Positions 1 to 12,740 of a stretch of DNA of 64,000 nucleotides are shown here, in pieces. Position numbers and translations under genes: made by a program. This DNA is from Punica granatum (Eukaryota; Streptophyta; Magnoliopsida; Myrtales; Lythraceae). The notes beneath the pieces were generated by a model. That model did no database searches and was not told the origin of the DNA. It was given only the letters and a program-made list of their open reading frames with translations. The stretch lies in NCBI RefSeq assembly GCF_007655135.1, contig NC_045127.1:37273538-37337537 (forward strand), given 5' to 3'. Positions within the stretch are counted from its first letter, which is position 1, and each line of letters starts with the position of its first letter.

Positions 1-1374
1 GATCTCGATTCTAGGGGTGGGGCCATCTCCAGCGGCCACCACTCCCATGCTTGTGGTTGCCAAAGGCCTCTGATGTGGTTGGCGACCCCGAGCATGGGGG
101 TGCTAGCCGTTCACGATGACTGCATCATGTATAATTGAGATTAAAGGTCGTACCTCTACATCTCGATTCCAGAGGTAGGGCAGGCATCGATGACCTTCGT
201 CCCGGCTTGTTGGGGTCATCCCGACATCGAGCATTTCCCATCGCCCCTTTCCCAGTCCTAACAGTCTCATGTTGCTTTTTTATTTTAATTTTTAGAATTT
301 TAAATAAATTTTAAAATTTTGAAATTGAAGAAAATATTAAGGGTAGGTTTACTTTAAGAAAAGTCTTCTTCATTTTTTGTTCACTTTTCTTCTCATTTTC
401 TAAATATATTTCTCTAAGAAAATAAGAAATCATATTTTACAAACTCAAAATCGAGAATTTTCAAACTTATATTCAATATCTAACGACAATTGACGATTTC
501 CAATTAAATCGAGGAGAATTGACTGTTAGAACCAAATTAGTGAATCCCTAAGATCACACATGATGAATCCGTCGAGAAATCGATCAGTTGGAAGCATACA
601 TTAATCCATTGCGTGAGGTTGTATCGGGTTCGTGGTTTTCCAAGCCGGTACGTTAAGAGTGTTGGTTGTTTGATTCTCTGAGTAATGGGGTCTCAGTATA
701 TCACTCTATTTAACATGCGACTCAGAGACCATAACCTCTCAAATTGCACTTTAGTGGAAGAGGTTATGTAATTTTAATTTCGCCCATCGTAGCATTAGTA
801 ATTACCCTTTTAGTATTTGCACATTAATCCCATATTCTATCGAGATATCGAGAAGTCCCATTATCTTTAACTTTATTACATCACCCAGTCCGGGCCTATT
901 AATAGGATAACACATAATACATAACGCAATATACATATGTCAGGCCACATCGTTGAAACAAAATTCAACATTGATATAGTTTAAAAAAAATTATTGATAA
1001 AAAAACCTTCCAATTGAAAAGGAAAAAATTAGAAAACTATTAAATGTACCTCTCTAATTTATTTTGAATTTGAGAAATTAGAAAAAAATTTCTAAAAATT
1101 CTTCATTTCTTTTGTAGGTAAATACATATTTTATGATTTTCGATTTTTTAACGAAAATTTTAAAAAAAGTTGGAAAAATTTTCTCAAAGTAAAATGGGCC
1201 TAAAATATGACCAAATGCCTTAAACCAATATTTTAGCAAAAATAATGGTCTTATCTACGCAACAGTAAACGATAAGGTCTCAAAAAGAAAAATGTCCAAA
1301 TGTACTAGCTATTTTCATTACTTTTTTCCTAAAGTAAAATGGAAGTATTGTGGAGGATAAATGGAGATATAGGA

Positions 1375-1411
<37 letters not shown>

Positions 1412-1569
1412 TGAGCATGAGAATTGAGATGAGGGGACATGCGGAGAGAAAGTAGTGGATAGTTATTAGTTAGAAAAAAAATCCAATTACTAATTTACTC
1501 GTAAATTTAAAGGTCATAATTTTTTATATGTATAATAATAATATCTTTCTAATGAATAAAATGGTGTAC
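1..1569. other. Intergenic spacer, copy A
   Basis: The first 270 bases are GC-rich, with repeated motifs such as GGTTGGCGACCCCGAGCATG. The rest is AT-rich with many A and T runs. I see no gene, tRNA or LTR. The duplicate at 47058-48620 differs by about 1% substitutions and small indels. Confidence 0.6.
1379..1405. repeat. (GA)n microsatellite, copy A
   Basis: About 27 bases of perfect GA repeat, followed by GAGAG. The same tract in copy B (48437-48457) is 21 bases, so it changed length after duplication. Confidence 0.95.
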
Positions 1570-1856
1570 AATAGTGGTGGCAATCTTGTTTACCGTCCCT
1601 TGCTACGCAATGTTCGGATTCTCTTGTTTAACTGTGAATATAGCAGACGAATTGAACAATCAGCGTAAATACTGGTCCCATCAACGTAGCACCACCAAAG
1701 TCCTAGATTAGTTCTCAGAAGCCGGTGTCTCCCAAGTCCAAGCAAGGAATACAATTCTAACAAATGTTTTGACACAAATGCACAAAGTGGATTCGAACCT
1801 GAGATGTTGGGATTACCAAGTCACATGAGAGTAAATTTGAAACCACTAAACCATCA
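1570..1856 (-). mobile_element. tRNA-derived SINE-like element, copy A
   Basis: Read on the minus strand, an RNA polymerase III A box TGGTTTAGTGG lies at 1853-1843. A perfect B box GGTTCGAATCC lies at 1799-1789, about 44 bases downstream. This order and spacing are those of tRNA genes and tRNA-derived SINEs. The tRNA fold is not otherwise conserved, and about 220 bases of unrelated body follow to an AT-rich tail, which favours a SINE over a tRNA gene. The ends are approximate and no clear target-site duplication was found. A second copy, duplicated with its flanks, lies at 48621-48907. Confidence 0.55.
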
Positions 1857-1996
1857 TTTTTAATAATTAATAACTTAAAAGCTAATAATGACATACAATA
1901 GTCCTTTCTAGTATAATAACATCCGAATGATCCCTTTCATCTCACTATTCCTTTTTGAAATTGACTATGCTATATAAAAGTTAAGTCCAGCTACAG

Positions 1997-2106
1997 TGAC
2001 CCCTGGTCACAGGGACACATGCTCCCCTCGTCGGATGCACACAGGGTCCGTAGGCACTATGGCATCCGACGGTGAGGGGACACGATGTCACCCTCACCCA
2101 GGGTCA
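1997..2106. repeat. Foldback (MITE-like) hairpin, copy A
   Basis: An imperfect palindrome of about 110 bases. The inner arms are 2021-2038 and 2061-2080, sharing CCCCTC and CGTCGGATGC. The outer arms start TGACCC and end GGGTCA. It is GC-rich inside AT-rich DNA, which suggests a foreign insert. It could be a small MITE or a foldback fragment. It is conserved at 49048-49157. Confidence 0.5.
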
Positions 2107-2466
2107 TGTTAGAAAACGCCATAAGTTAAGTAAGTCAATTCACTAACATTTCTTTCTTTATCTCTCTCGTCCTCATTTTTTCGACACTCTCTCTCCACTT
2201 TTTCCAACATTAACCTAGAGCTACTTTCATATTTATGGTCCTTTTTTTTTTTCAATTGGTCCTTACTATTATATACTTGTATTACCCATCAACACTAATA
2301 TCTTCCTCTTTGCTTCCTGCGAAACCTAACTAAATGTAATTTTCTTATCAGAAAAACATAATATTATTTTTAAGAGTACAGTCCTCTTATAACTATCTGA
2401 TTTATTAGTTTTGTGTTAGCTTTCATTATGCACGATCCCCTCATAGCGTGAATATATGCTTCTAGT

Positions 2467-2482
2467 CAGGGGCGGATCCAGG
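2467..2482 (+). other. Possible hAT/MITE terminal motif
   Basis: CAGGGGCGGATCCAGG resembles a terminal sequence I associate with plant hAT-type non-autonomous elements. No matching inverted end is visible before the LTR at 2902, so the element would be truncated. Duplicate at 49518-49533. Confidence 0.25.
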
Positions 2483-2901
2483 ACCCTTAAGCCAGTGGAT
2501 GCAAACTATGATCTTATTTTGTTTTACAAGAGTGTAACTTACGTTGGAAGTGGCATCAAACAACATAAATTCAATATTTAAATTGTATCCACGCTATGCA
2601 CCATATTATGTAATATTTTTCCTTATTCCTCAGATTTTTTACTGGATATTAACGTAACACGTAGTTGCATTTCCATATTTCCTAAACTTAAGTATGTTTC
2701 ATTTTGTGATTTTTGAAATATCAGTACATCCATAATAATAGATTACATAATGAGAATATTGTAATCATAATGAAGATTAAAATATGTATTTTTTTTTGTA
2801 TGAATGTTGGAATCCGGAAGTCCAATTGGATCCCGACTAATCCAATCGAGCTGAGTTGGCTCACTAAAAGGTAAAGTTTTCTCAGCGTGGATTTGCTGTT
2901 A

Positions 2902-5900
2902 TGCGCACCCGAATTTCATCTTGTCAGGGCACGCACGCGCGCGCCTATGCAACGCGGCTTGGGAGTGTACACTTTCCTGGGGACGCGCGACGGACGCACG
3001 TGAGAAGGAGTCGACACCTGCCATTTTACGACCCGGAGGTCGAGGGCCGGTAAGTTACCTGGGTCTAGGGGTATGTGATACTCCTAGTATGCTAAGGCAA
3101 TGGTCTGTAAGTAACCAGAAGTTCCGAATTCGGGGGTTCTACTACATGCGAGCCTATATCCCGCATGCCCTTTTGGTACTCTAGCTTGCTAGGCTTGCCA
3201 TTTTATTTATTTACCGCGTGATTTAAGGTTGCACTTGACTCAACCGTTTTGACACCGCAAAGTCGATGAATTGATTGGATTAGGCCAAGGGCTCGAGGGA
3301 AAGGTAAGCCCACACGTTGAGGAATCGATTTGCTATCCTCGCTTGATGGTTCATCGGACCATGATGATCAAATTCCCGAGCGAACCGAGATCGTAATGTC
3401 TTGGATTTACGCGTCCCTAGGTAACAATAGACTGATTCGATCTATTCGAAACTCTGACCTCTCGCTCACCGATCAGGGGATCCTTACAAATGAATGAATA
3501 AATATACAAATAAATGTCCTCGCAATGTGTACTCTCGAATGATTATAGAATACAACAAAATACAATAAATGGATCCCAATCGGTTTGCATTGGGCCAATA
3601 TTCCACTCGGCTCACCGTGTATTCTGAATCACCGAAAAATAAATTAAAGCAACACGGGCTTAAGGAGCTGGGGGTCGAGTCTGACCGGACCGACGGTAGA
3701 CGAGAGTTTGGATCGATTCTCGCGATAACCATTGGACCGTTCGAGCTTCCGGGTGATGTCTGATCGCGATTCACACACCCGATCCGAGTTGTCTTCCGCA
3801 TAGACATTACTCGGAGCAGAGTGGTGACTCAAGGCTAGACCCCATTCCGCACTCGGGTTACCCGCGCTTGATGTACATGGGGGCAATCGACCCCGTGGTC
3901 GATGGTTTGGGGTGTTGGACACCGTGATAAGCGTGACCTATGGGTTCGAGTTCGAATCGCGACAAATCAGCAAGAACTAGTGGAAAACAAAGAAAAAAAT
4001 GATAGAAGCAAATGAAAACAGACAAAAACTGATAAATATAGACAAATACAAGCAAGTTGTGTATTAAACCGAATTTACGTGATTTAATCAGTTATTAACC
4101 GGGGTTAATTGGCAAATAATTTATCTAACCTAGGCAAGCAGAAGAATGTGTTATAATGCAGTTCTAAGTCAACTATGTGTGTGAGTTTGTTTTAAGACTC
4201 TGTTCTGTAAATGATACTGTAGTATCACTGAATATGTCAAACTCGTGTTTTGATTCTAGATTTGGAACCTAAAGTTCGGCCTAGCCATTATCTAATGTTT
4301 ATATAAGCCGAGTGAATGATTAGTTGAGATTTGCTTATCTTATGACAGAGATAACAGTTCTAACTACTCGAATCTACGATAGGATGACAGAAACACAGAA
4401 ATTAGACAAAGAGGGTGATGTGAATGACACTCACGCCTGAACGGGCTGCCCACCTTCAACTGTGCATCGAAGCGTTTCGGTCATCCTAACGCCTAGAATG
4501 TCGGTGAACCACGAACAACGGTTTTGCCCTTGAACGGTAAAAGTGTGTAAAGTGCACGTGTAAAATTGAGATCGTGTGACACGAAAAGGTCTAAAGAGGA
4601 CTTGTGTACTTCGACTTGAGCCGCTTCAAATCAGGCCTAGACTTGAGTCATAGCACGCGAGTGCTCCTTAGATACCGATTCTATCCATGTTATGCGTCTT
4701 GGTGCTTTGAAATTGTGAATTTTAAAAGGGCATTTCCGACATTTCGTGGTCCGTCGACACGGTTACAAATTGATATCTGATTTGTCCCATTATTTAGGCC
4801 GAGTGATTTAATTAATCGAGTAGCGCGTTCTATTTTTCCATTCTGTGAAATTATTCGGTGGTTGAGGCCTTAAACCTCAAATGTTATGGATTGATGGAAT
4901 GATTGTTCGAAATTAATGCGTCTGATCATGCAAACTAACGCGAAACTAATGACTAAACGAAAAGCGTAATTGCAATCAATTCCAAGAACCGGTTTCAAAG
5001 CGATAGAAGAGGTCGTCCTCGACCCAAGGGAGGTCAAAGGACCTTCGGCTACCCTCAAAGGAGGAGGGCCGAGAGTCCCCTTGACTCGGCTTGGGTCATG
5101 GAGGGTCTCCTATATCGGTTTTAATCATTTCTTACATACATAAGACATTAAGCACGACAATGACACACTTTTTACAAAGCCAATGCCGCCATGATCTTGG
5201 AAACGCAAACAAACACGCAATACACACAAACAAGATATTTAAAGAAATCGATAAAACGATATCGGCTCATGCAATGACAAAACATTAAACACGGGAACCG
5301 ATTTATTTCGTGGCGGAGGAAACCATTTGAGGCTCGGGCAAGCCACAAGGGGTCTCGGCCAACTCCCTTGAGGAGTTAACCGAGTGCCCACTTTGGCTCT
5401 CCCGAACCGTGGTGATTTCCTCGACACCAAAATCGAACTATTCTCGTCACACAATCATGCTATACAACGATGGGAACGTAAAATGCGGGAAAACAACTAA
5501 CTTCGGGAAAGGACAAACCCTTTTAGCCTCGGATCAGCCAAGGAGGCTCACGGCTCCCTCCTTTGGGGACCTAGCCGTGAGCTTTCTATGGCCTAACCGG
5601 GCCATGGAGTCTATTCTACCTTGAACTCAACCACCTCCAGCTATGCTACATAATATATGATGAAGACACTGCATAACACGACATAAGAATACACGAAAGT
5701 GCATAAACTTGCATATAATTCGATTCATGACCACCTTATCACCCCACAAGCATATATAACTAAAAGACCTACTCCTCTAAGTAGTAAGGGGATTATACCT
5801 AGCCTCGGGATGTGAGGAAAGAGTCGGGGAAGTGGCTTGAGCGTCGGAAGACTCAATTGCACAGAAGTTGTCCAGGAAGGGAACAACGGGCAGCTGGGAA

Positions 5901-8125
5901 AGATTAGCTTGCACGGGAGGCTTGGGATGGTTGCACGAAATCGGCACGGGTCCTCTCAACTCCCAAGGGACTGCTTAAGATGTTTGTGACAAGCTTTGGG
6001 CGTGCAAGGGCCTGAACAAATCCGAAAATGATAAAAGAAAACCGGTAAAAACTGTGACAACCCGGGGAGAAGAAAAGAGTGAAATGGAGGTCGTGCGCGG
6101 TTGATTGGCTCTCGGCACGCGACCACCTTGTCACGGGGGAGAGTGAGGGTCGTGAGGAACCCTTAGAATGTGATGGCACGACTCGCCATGGTCGTGGGAA
6201 GGAATGGCACGTCTATGACCCGAGAGTTGCTATGGAAACCTGATTCTGTGCTGTTTCTGTTGTCTGCTTAAACGGTGTGTTGGAGGCCTCAAATGCTAAA
6301 ACTAAGTCCGGAAATGGGTTTAGAAGGTCGAAAACATGGGGGGTATGAAGTTTGGTTGAAATTGGCTTGGGTCGAGGGGCGGTCACCGGAAAACGGTTGA
6401 GTTTTCCGGCAATGCCTTGTAACAGGCTGTGCTTGAGCTGAACGACCAGGGCTGGTTGCTGGAGTTTGAGAGGGTTTTAGAGGTTCTCATAGAGTGAGAG
6501 AGCTTGAGAGAGAATAGAAATTGAGTTGTAAGCATAAATAGGAAGGCTAATGATGCAAAATTAGTGAAATTAAGTGCCATTAGAGGGGTGCTTAAGGGGG
6601 ATCCGAATTTTTAAGGTGATTAGAGAGGGGAATGTGTCTTCAAAAGTTGATGGAAGGTGATGGATGGAAGAAGAGAAGTGATGGGGTGCAAGAGATATTT
6701 TTGAAATGGGTGGATGTGGCTCATTTGGTTTCCCCTTAGAGAAGAGTCATGGCTTGCGACTTGGGCTTGGCTTGGCTTGCTCGAGGGTCCCACTTAGCTA
6801 GGAAGAAAACCGGGAAAAACTCGAGTCTCGATTAATCGTATGCTCGATTTCCGTGGTTCGCTTGAACGACGAATTATCAATGTACGCGCGAATAAGGTTT
6901 TAATGAGCCTAATATTGACATGCTTCATGTAAGCGAATGCTCGGGTGGCCCGGGGACTCAAAATCCAGTTTTGCTCCGTTTGGATGATTGAAGTGAAGTT
7001 GTCCGTTTTTGTCGCATGTTCGCGCTTCTGCGTGCTGTATTGCTCGTGTTGGCGTGCTTTGTGCTTTGGGCAGAACGGTTGACTCGCCGACCTCGGCTGG
7101 AGATCGATAACCAGAGACGTCTTAGGAATCCGTGAACGAGGCTCTGTCAGTGCTTTCCAAGTGTTTTGATGTGTTCGGAGACCACTGCAATCTTCGTTTG
7201 TTGAAAACGAATCCCGAAGGTTTGCCGGGAGGCGTTCATGACCATTGAAACGTCACTCGGGAGATCGGCATGGTTTGCTTGGTGTGAGTCAAAATGATTT
7301 CCCAGGCCCTAGGGGTTGTTGGGAGTGGGTGATGCAGAGCTCGGGTGTTAACTTTTCCCCGAATGAGCTATGAGTGCAAGATTCCCTGTGAAATAGGCCA
7401 TTTTGCTGCCGGAATGGTACTCGAGAAACCTAAATGGATTGTGCAATGCGATCAGGGTTTATCTCCCAAGCCCTTGAGGTCCCTGGGATTGATTGGCACA
7501 GATTTCGTGCGCTGACGATTTGTTAAAAGGGTCTTCGACTATGTTTATGTGCAAAAAATGCCTATTTTTACGGGTCGGGACCCACTCGGGATATCATGAT
7601 CAGTCCCGAAACACAGTCTAAAACCTGTTCCCTGGTCCTGGTGACCCTCGGGTGTGTGCAGGTCTGTTTTTGGGTGCTGTTTATTTGTTTATGGGGCGGA
7701 TGTCCCGGGAGCCCCGTTAGGAAGGTGTCTGTGAACGTTCGGGGGTGCCTCGGCTTAGGCAGAAGGTTTCTGAAATGCGCTTGGAGGTGCCATTGGTCAT
7801 TTTTGTACAAAGAGGGATTTTTAGAGTCCCATATTTGATACCTTCTGATGCTCCGGTAATGAATAGTATCATAATGTCAACTTCGATTGTTCTGAGGCTT
7901 ACTGTTTGTCTGATTCTTCTAATTGCCCTCTGTGCCTTCCTGGTGGCCCCTACCTCTCTTCTGTAGTCCATGCCCCCATGCCTGCATGTTTGCCTCTATT
8001 GACTCGACTATGAATAGTGATCCGAGCTTCTGTTGGGCGTTCTCCTATCGCGCTTATGAGGCCGTGGTCAGAATCGCTATTGGCGTTCTCTGTTGGAGTC
8101 GGTGGGCCAAAATGGAGTGCTGACA
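2902..8125 (-). mobile_element. 3' LTR of Tat/Ogre-like element 1, copy A (5,224 bp)
   Basis: On the minus strand the LTR starts TGTCAGCACTCC at 8125 and ends ...GGGTGCGCA at 2902, with TG...CA termini. A polypurine tract abuts its inner side (8126-8141), which proves it is the downstream LTR of an element reading right to left. Its outer end resembles the ends of the other giant LTRs here, sharing GCGGCTTGGGAGTGT and GTCGAGGGC. At 5.2 kb it is far longer than typical plant LTRs and in the range reported for Ogre elements. Short open frames inside it are scattered and not conserved. The five bases outside are TGTTA, but the partner end of the element is missing, so no target duplication can be checked. 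Copy B: 49952-55173. Confidence 0.85.
6534..6540 (-). promoter_or_regulatory. TATA-like box in the element 1 LTR
   Basis: TATTTAT on the minus strand, at the position matching TATATA in the related LTRs and followed by the same kind of CT-rich leader. Copy B: 53582-53588. Confidence 0.4.
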
Positions 8126-8141
8126 ACTTGCCCCTCTTTGG
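8126..8141 (-). promoter_or_regulatory. Polypurine tract of element 1, copy A
   Basis: The minus strand reads CCAAAGAGGGGCAAGT immediately before the LTR start TGTCAGCA. This is the plus-strand DNA priming site of an LTR retrotransposon. It fixes the element's orientation and the inner LTR border. Copy B: 55174-55189. Confidence 0.85.
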
Positions 8142-10015
8142 TTGCATGCTCGATTAGCGGATGTAGCCAAAGACTGTGAGAAGCATCCCGTTTGGCCCGC
8201 CGGCAACCGCCTTGGTACCTCCCTCATATTACTTGCTCTGTTATTTTGGATGTATGAGAGAAAACTGCGTAAGTGCATGTGCCTGAAAGCAATAGATGGG
8301 TGTCAGAACTCGAAAATGGTAAAAGGCGGGCGTTCGAACCCAAAGTAGTAATAAGGTGGGCGTATGGACCTAAAGTAGTAAAATGTGGGTGTATGGACCC
8401 AAAGCAGTAAAATATGGGTCTGTGGACCCAAAGCACTAAACTGTGCACTTATGAAACCAAAGCAGTGAAAGGTGGGCGTATGGGCCCAAAGTAGTAAAAG
8501 GTGGGCTTATGGACCCAAAGCGGTGAAAGGTGGGCTTATGGACCCAGAGCAATAAGAATGTGGGTTTATGGACCCGGAGCAGAAAAAGGTGGGTTTATGG
8601 ACCCAAAGTAGTAAGGGCTGGGCTTATGGACCCAAAGCGGTAAAAGGTGGGCTTGTGGACCCAAAAAAGTAAAAGGTGAGCTGCTTATGGACCCAAAGCG
8701 GTAAAAGGTGGGCTTGTGGACCCAAAGCAGTAAACTGTGGGCTTATGGACCCGGAGAACTAAAAAGGTGGGTTTATGGACCCGGAGTAGAAAAAATGTGG
8801 GTTTATGGACCAAAAGCGGTAAAAGGTGGGTTTATGGACCCAAAGCAGTAAAAGGTGTAAGTCGGAAGGAAAATGCAGAGACAAAGATGGGTGTTAAGGA
8901 ATAGTGCAAGGTGTTGAGAAGGGGATATGCTGATTCGCAGGACTGGGGCCTGGATTGTGCCGCGGGGACGTGGTGGTAGGAATTGCTCGCTGCTTATCGT
9001 AAGATTAGGAACTCGCCGGATGGTGACGAGAGGTGCTCTCTAGGGGGTCTTCCGCTCAGGTTGAGTTTGCGACCTGTTGCATGAGACAGATATGAGTCCG
9101 TCCGGAGGGGACGCCTCTTGAGGTCCACGGGTTCATACCTATGTACAGGAGAACGGTAGCTAGCAGTCGTTGTCAGTCGTGCAAAACTGCTGGAATGGCA
9201 ATGTGCAAAGAAAATCATGTAAAGATGATTTGGGGTTTGGACTCGGTGGCCGTTTGAGGGTGGTCGTGTCCCCGAACATGACACGTATTTGACTAAAGGA
9301 AAGGCTTTTACAAGGTGGGTATAACCCGCAGAGTTTTGCATGAACGTAAACGGAGGGATCTTTGGGGATCATCTAAATCAAGGATACGACGATTCGACCC
9401 CATTTCGAGGCGCATCTTGAGCCCGAAGAGTCGAAGAGAGTTTGCTCTCGTCGAAAACTGCTGAACCACTATTTGTTGTAGGTACACGCGAGCTGCAGCT
9501 GTTTTTTCGTGATTGAGCTGACAATTGCCCCTAATTTTTGCCTAGGCCGCAAAACGCGCGGTGGCCTAGCGGGGTATTATTATTTTGATTTTTCTCTCAT
9601 AAATGCTCACCTTTTGTTACAACCACTCAGGATAGGGTCAGATCGCACCTCTCGGTTCCCCTAACTTTTGCCTAGACTGCCCTTTGTGGGTTTTCAGCCT
9701 AGCGAGGATATGATTCATGCTCTCTTTTTGCCACGGCTCCCTTTTGTGGGATTTTAAGCCGCACCCCTCATTCCCCAACTTTTGCCTAGGCCGCCTCGAG
9801 AAGGTTTTCGATCTAGCGGGAAAATTATTCTTTTTCTCTCAAAGATGTCCTTAGATGAGAAGGATTGAATTGAAAGAGCATAAATGCTGATGATAGAAAA
9901 TGTGCTGAGGTGAAACGGGCGCAGAGCCTGAAGAAAACAGAAGAAGGTAAGGATCGGGAGTGTGGTTTGAAGCTTGCGGGGACGCGAAGAGTCCACCGGA
10001 TGACAAAGAAGGCTA
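8142..10015 (-). mobile_element. 3' UTR of element 1, copy A
   Basis: Non-coding sequence between the integrase stop codon (10016-10018) and the polypurine tract. It holds the 29-bp minisatellite at 8318-8856. It also holds three repeats of a TTTTGCCTAGRCYGC motif near 9537, 9667 and 9781, each followed by a version of CCTAGCGGG. The latter block is also present in element 2 near 23230, which shows that the two elements are related. Short open frames at 8994-9372 occur in both copies but resemble nothing I know. Confidence 0.7.
8318..8856. repeat. 29-bp minisatellite in the element 1 3' UTR, copy A
   Basis: About 18 head-to-tail units of GGTGGGCTTATGGACCCAAA plus GCRGTAAAA, with variants such as CCCGGAGCAG. 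It lies between integrase and 3' LTR, the place where tandem repeats are known to arise in Tat/Ogre elements. Relative to copy B (55366-55902) it has one extra unit at the left edge and lacks one in the middle. Confidence 0.92.
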
Positions 10016-10144
10016 TCAAGGGTAGTACTTCTTGAGGGCGTCGACGTTGTTCGAGAGCATGTTTTCGGTCCCCATCCATGTCGTTTAAGATAATTGCCCA
10101 TCCGGAAAAGGTTTCCTTGAAGACGAAGGGTTTGTCACACTTGT

Positions 10145-10149
10145 ATGCT
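10145..10149. repeat. Left target-site duplication of the solo LTR
   Basis: ATGCT directly before TGTCAGCACC. It is repeated at 15435-15439, and only one ATGCT exists at the matching position of copy B (57201-57205). Confidence 0.95.
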
Positions 10150-11755
10150 TGTCAGCACCCCATTTTGGCTCACCAACTCAAATTACATTATCAGCAATGA
10201 TCCAAGCCGCAATTTGAGCAGAATACAGAAAAACGACTTAACAGAGCGGAAAATCACTATTCATCCTCAAGTCAGCGAAATCGAGCAAATGACACATGCA
10301 TATGACAGAAGGACTCCAGGGGTCACCAAAGGGTAACAGAGTGACTAGAGAGCTCAACAACGTCCAAAACCGGCATTTCCAGTGTACCACATAGATAGTC
10401 CTATTTTCCGATAGTTCGCTCGATCATCGGAAGATAGCCAATATTGGACTCCAAAAATCCACTCCAATGCCAAACAGATGAAAAGTGTCCCCAAAGGCAT
10501 TTTGCAAATCATCTGCTCTATACAGAATAACTTTCTGTATACAGACAACTTTTCAGTGGAAGTCCAAAAATGCCGGTTTCTTGGAGAAAAGTTAATTCCA
10601 AATATCAGACGCGGCCATGCCCCACTAGCACACAGAGCATGAACGATGCTTCAGTTTGTCTCTTGGAAGTCACACAGACACTTCAAATGACTTCCGAGCG
10701 GCAAAACAAACATACCCCTCTTCGGAAGAGCATAGCCGGAGACTGGTCTGATGGAATTACGGCAAATGAAGTTCATACCGCATTGCCCTGAAAACTCTAG
10801 CAGACATTCACAATTGGGCAAAACAGACAGCAAAACCCTTTTCAGTTTCCCGAGTAACCTCCGATGAGCTGAAATGGCCATTTTCAGTGGAAATGCATAT
10901 CCGGAGGTCCTTTTTACGGAAACTTGACGCCGGGTGTCTATCCTACACCATGCTAGCCTTCTCAGGGCTCAACGTGGAATCGTCGGAATAAATCACATGA
11001 CTCATCTAGACCTCCCGAGCAATGCTTTAGAGGTCTCAGATACACTTTTCAAGTCCTTGGAGGTCTGATCTCGACAAACAGAGATTACAGTAATCTCCGG
11101 AGTGCCCAAGCAACTCAGAAATCATTCTGAGAAATCCAGTTTCGGCCTCCTAGGACGTCTCCGGCCCCACGTTAGCATTACCGGCTTATGGGATAATTGT
11201 TCACGTTGTCTGACAATTTATGTCAAAATGATCAATGTGAGATGCAGACACAAGATATGCTGTCAAAAGTGGACAACTTCACTCTGGTCACCTGCAATGG
11301 GCAAAATCGGCTTCCGAGCCTCGTACGCTTCCGAGACATTTCTCCATGAAAAATGCCAATCTTAGGCTCGTTAAAACCGTTTTCTCGCACATATCGATAA
11401 TTTGACGTTCAATTCGAACCACGAACTTCGAATGCGCGACCAATCGAGACCCGAACTTTGGCCCGAACTTACCTCACGACTCGTGGGACCCACAGCCAAC
11501 TCATTGCTGCCTCACCCATGCCCATTGCCGTCCATGTCCCTTGGCTTCTTCCTTCAAGGCAACTTGCATTTTGTCTTCCACTTTAAAATATCTAAGTGTT
11601 TGAAGACAACACTCCAAGCTCATCAATGCTCTTATCTCTTCTCCATTAATGCAATGGATGAGGATTGAGCTTGATATTTCCTTAAGAAATTCGGATTCCA
11701 CTAATCCATGGCCCTAATTACACTTTTCTTCACTAATCTTGCATTTAAGCTTTCC

Positions 11756-11761
11756 TATATA
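11756..11761 (+). promoter_or_regulatory. TATA box of the solo LTR
   Basis: CCTATATATTG, aligned with CCTATATATTG of the element 3 LTR and with the inverted ATATATATA of the element 2 LTR. Transcription would start a few tens of bases downstream, in CACTCTCTATCTAGC. Confidence 0.55.
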
Positions 11762-12166
11762 TTGTCCAAATGTCATTAACTTAATATACACCTTCAAGCA
11801 CTCTCTATCTAGCATTTCTCACTCTTCAAAAGCTCTCAAACTCCATAGCAAACCGCAGCAAGCTTCAGCCATTTCCAGCAAGCAGAAACTAAGCAAAACC
11901 GGGCAAAGTCTTAAGTCGGAATCCATCCCGGCTTAAATCCAAACTTTACCAAACTTTATATCCCACATGTTTTTGACCCCCTCTATCCATTTCTGAACTT
12001 AGATTTTAAGTTTGAAGCCTCTAAGCCATAGAACCAGCCTTGAACAAAATCTGGACAGATTTGGTCCTTCTCGGGTCAAAAATGTCAAGCCGGGTTTCAA
12101 GCCTTTCCAAGTCGGTTTGAGCTACCAAAACCCATCAAACACCTCCCCACACAACCCTAGGGTGTC

Positions 12167-12740
12167 AAGGAGTCAATAAATCCAAGAAAAACCCGTCGGT
12201 TTAACCCCAGGAAGAAGAAACAGACCGACTGCCCAGTCGGGTCGAAATTTCTGACTGTTTGTACGGTTTTCTTGTAGATCGGGTCGATCCAGGACTCTTT
12301 TCGGAAAACTACCACAGCAGCCACCTCCGGAGGTGAGTTAGCAGTCGGGAGCCGTTGGCCTTGCTCAAAAATTCCATCGGGAGCCTCCGTGGTGACATCC
12401 GACCCGACTTGTGCCAGTCGGGTCCGAAATTCCAGACGTGCTCTGTTTTAGGTGATTTTTGCAGGACTGTACGGGTCGACCCGACAACTCTGGGAACAAA
12501 CGACCACCGTGGTCACCTAGAGGGGTCCCTTGGCTACCCAAGGCCGCCGACCTTGCCTCAAAATTCCATCGGGAGCCTCCGTGGCGACGTCCGACCCGAC
12601 TTGTGCCAGTCGGGTCTGTCCAGCATTCCAGCCGGATCTGTTTGGTGCCATTCGGGTCTGTTCAACGGAAAACAGCCCAAAACCGACCCATCAACGGTCC
12701 AACCCGACTCTTGAAGGTCCCATCCCGCATCTCGGGAATA
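12167..12740 (+). repeat. 192-bp tandem repeat inside the solo LTR
   Basis: Units starting near 12359 and 12551 are 192 bases apart, with a more diverged unit before them. Shared landmarks are ATTCCATCGGGAGCCTCCGT and TTGTGCCAGTCGGGTC. The same repeat with the same period is found inverted in the element 2 LTR. The element 3 LTR lacks it. Confidence 0.75.

Larger units (their letters stand above)
1857..2901. other. AT-rich spacer with a foldback and a possible hAT-like end
   Basis: Non-coding spacer between the SINE and the first LTR. Apart from the foldback at 1997-2106 and a short hAT-like motif at 2467, it holds only A/T-rich sequence. It ends exactly where the TG of the element 1 LTR begins. 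Confidence 0.6.

Noticed and set aside
1789..1853. A functional tRNA gene
   Set aside because: Only the two promoter boxes are tRNA-like; no acceptor stem or anticodon arm can be formed.
8318..8856. 29-bp periodic array resembling a CRISPR array
   Set aside because: Units are contiguous without spacers, and the context is a plant retrotransposon 3' UTR.
8994..9372. 115- and 70-codon minus frames in the element 1 3' UTR
   Set aside because: They overlap each other in different frames, sit in non-coding UTR and match nothing known. Conservation in copy B only reflects the recent duplication.
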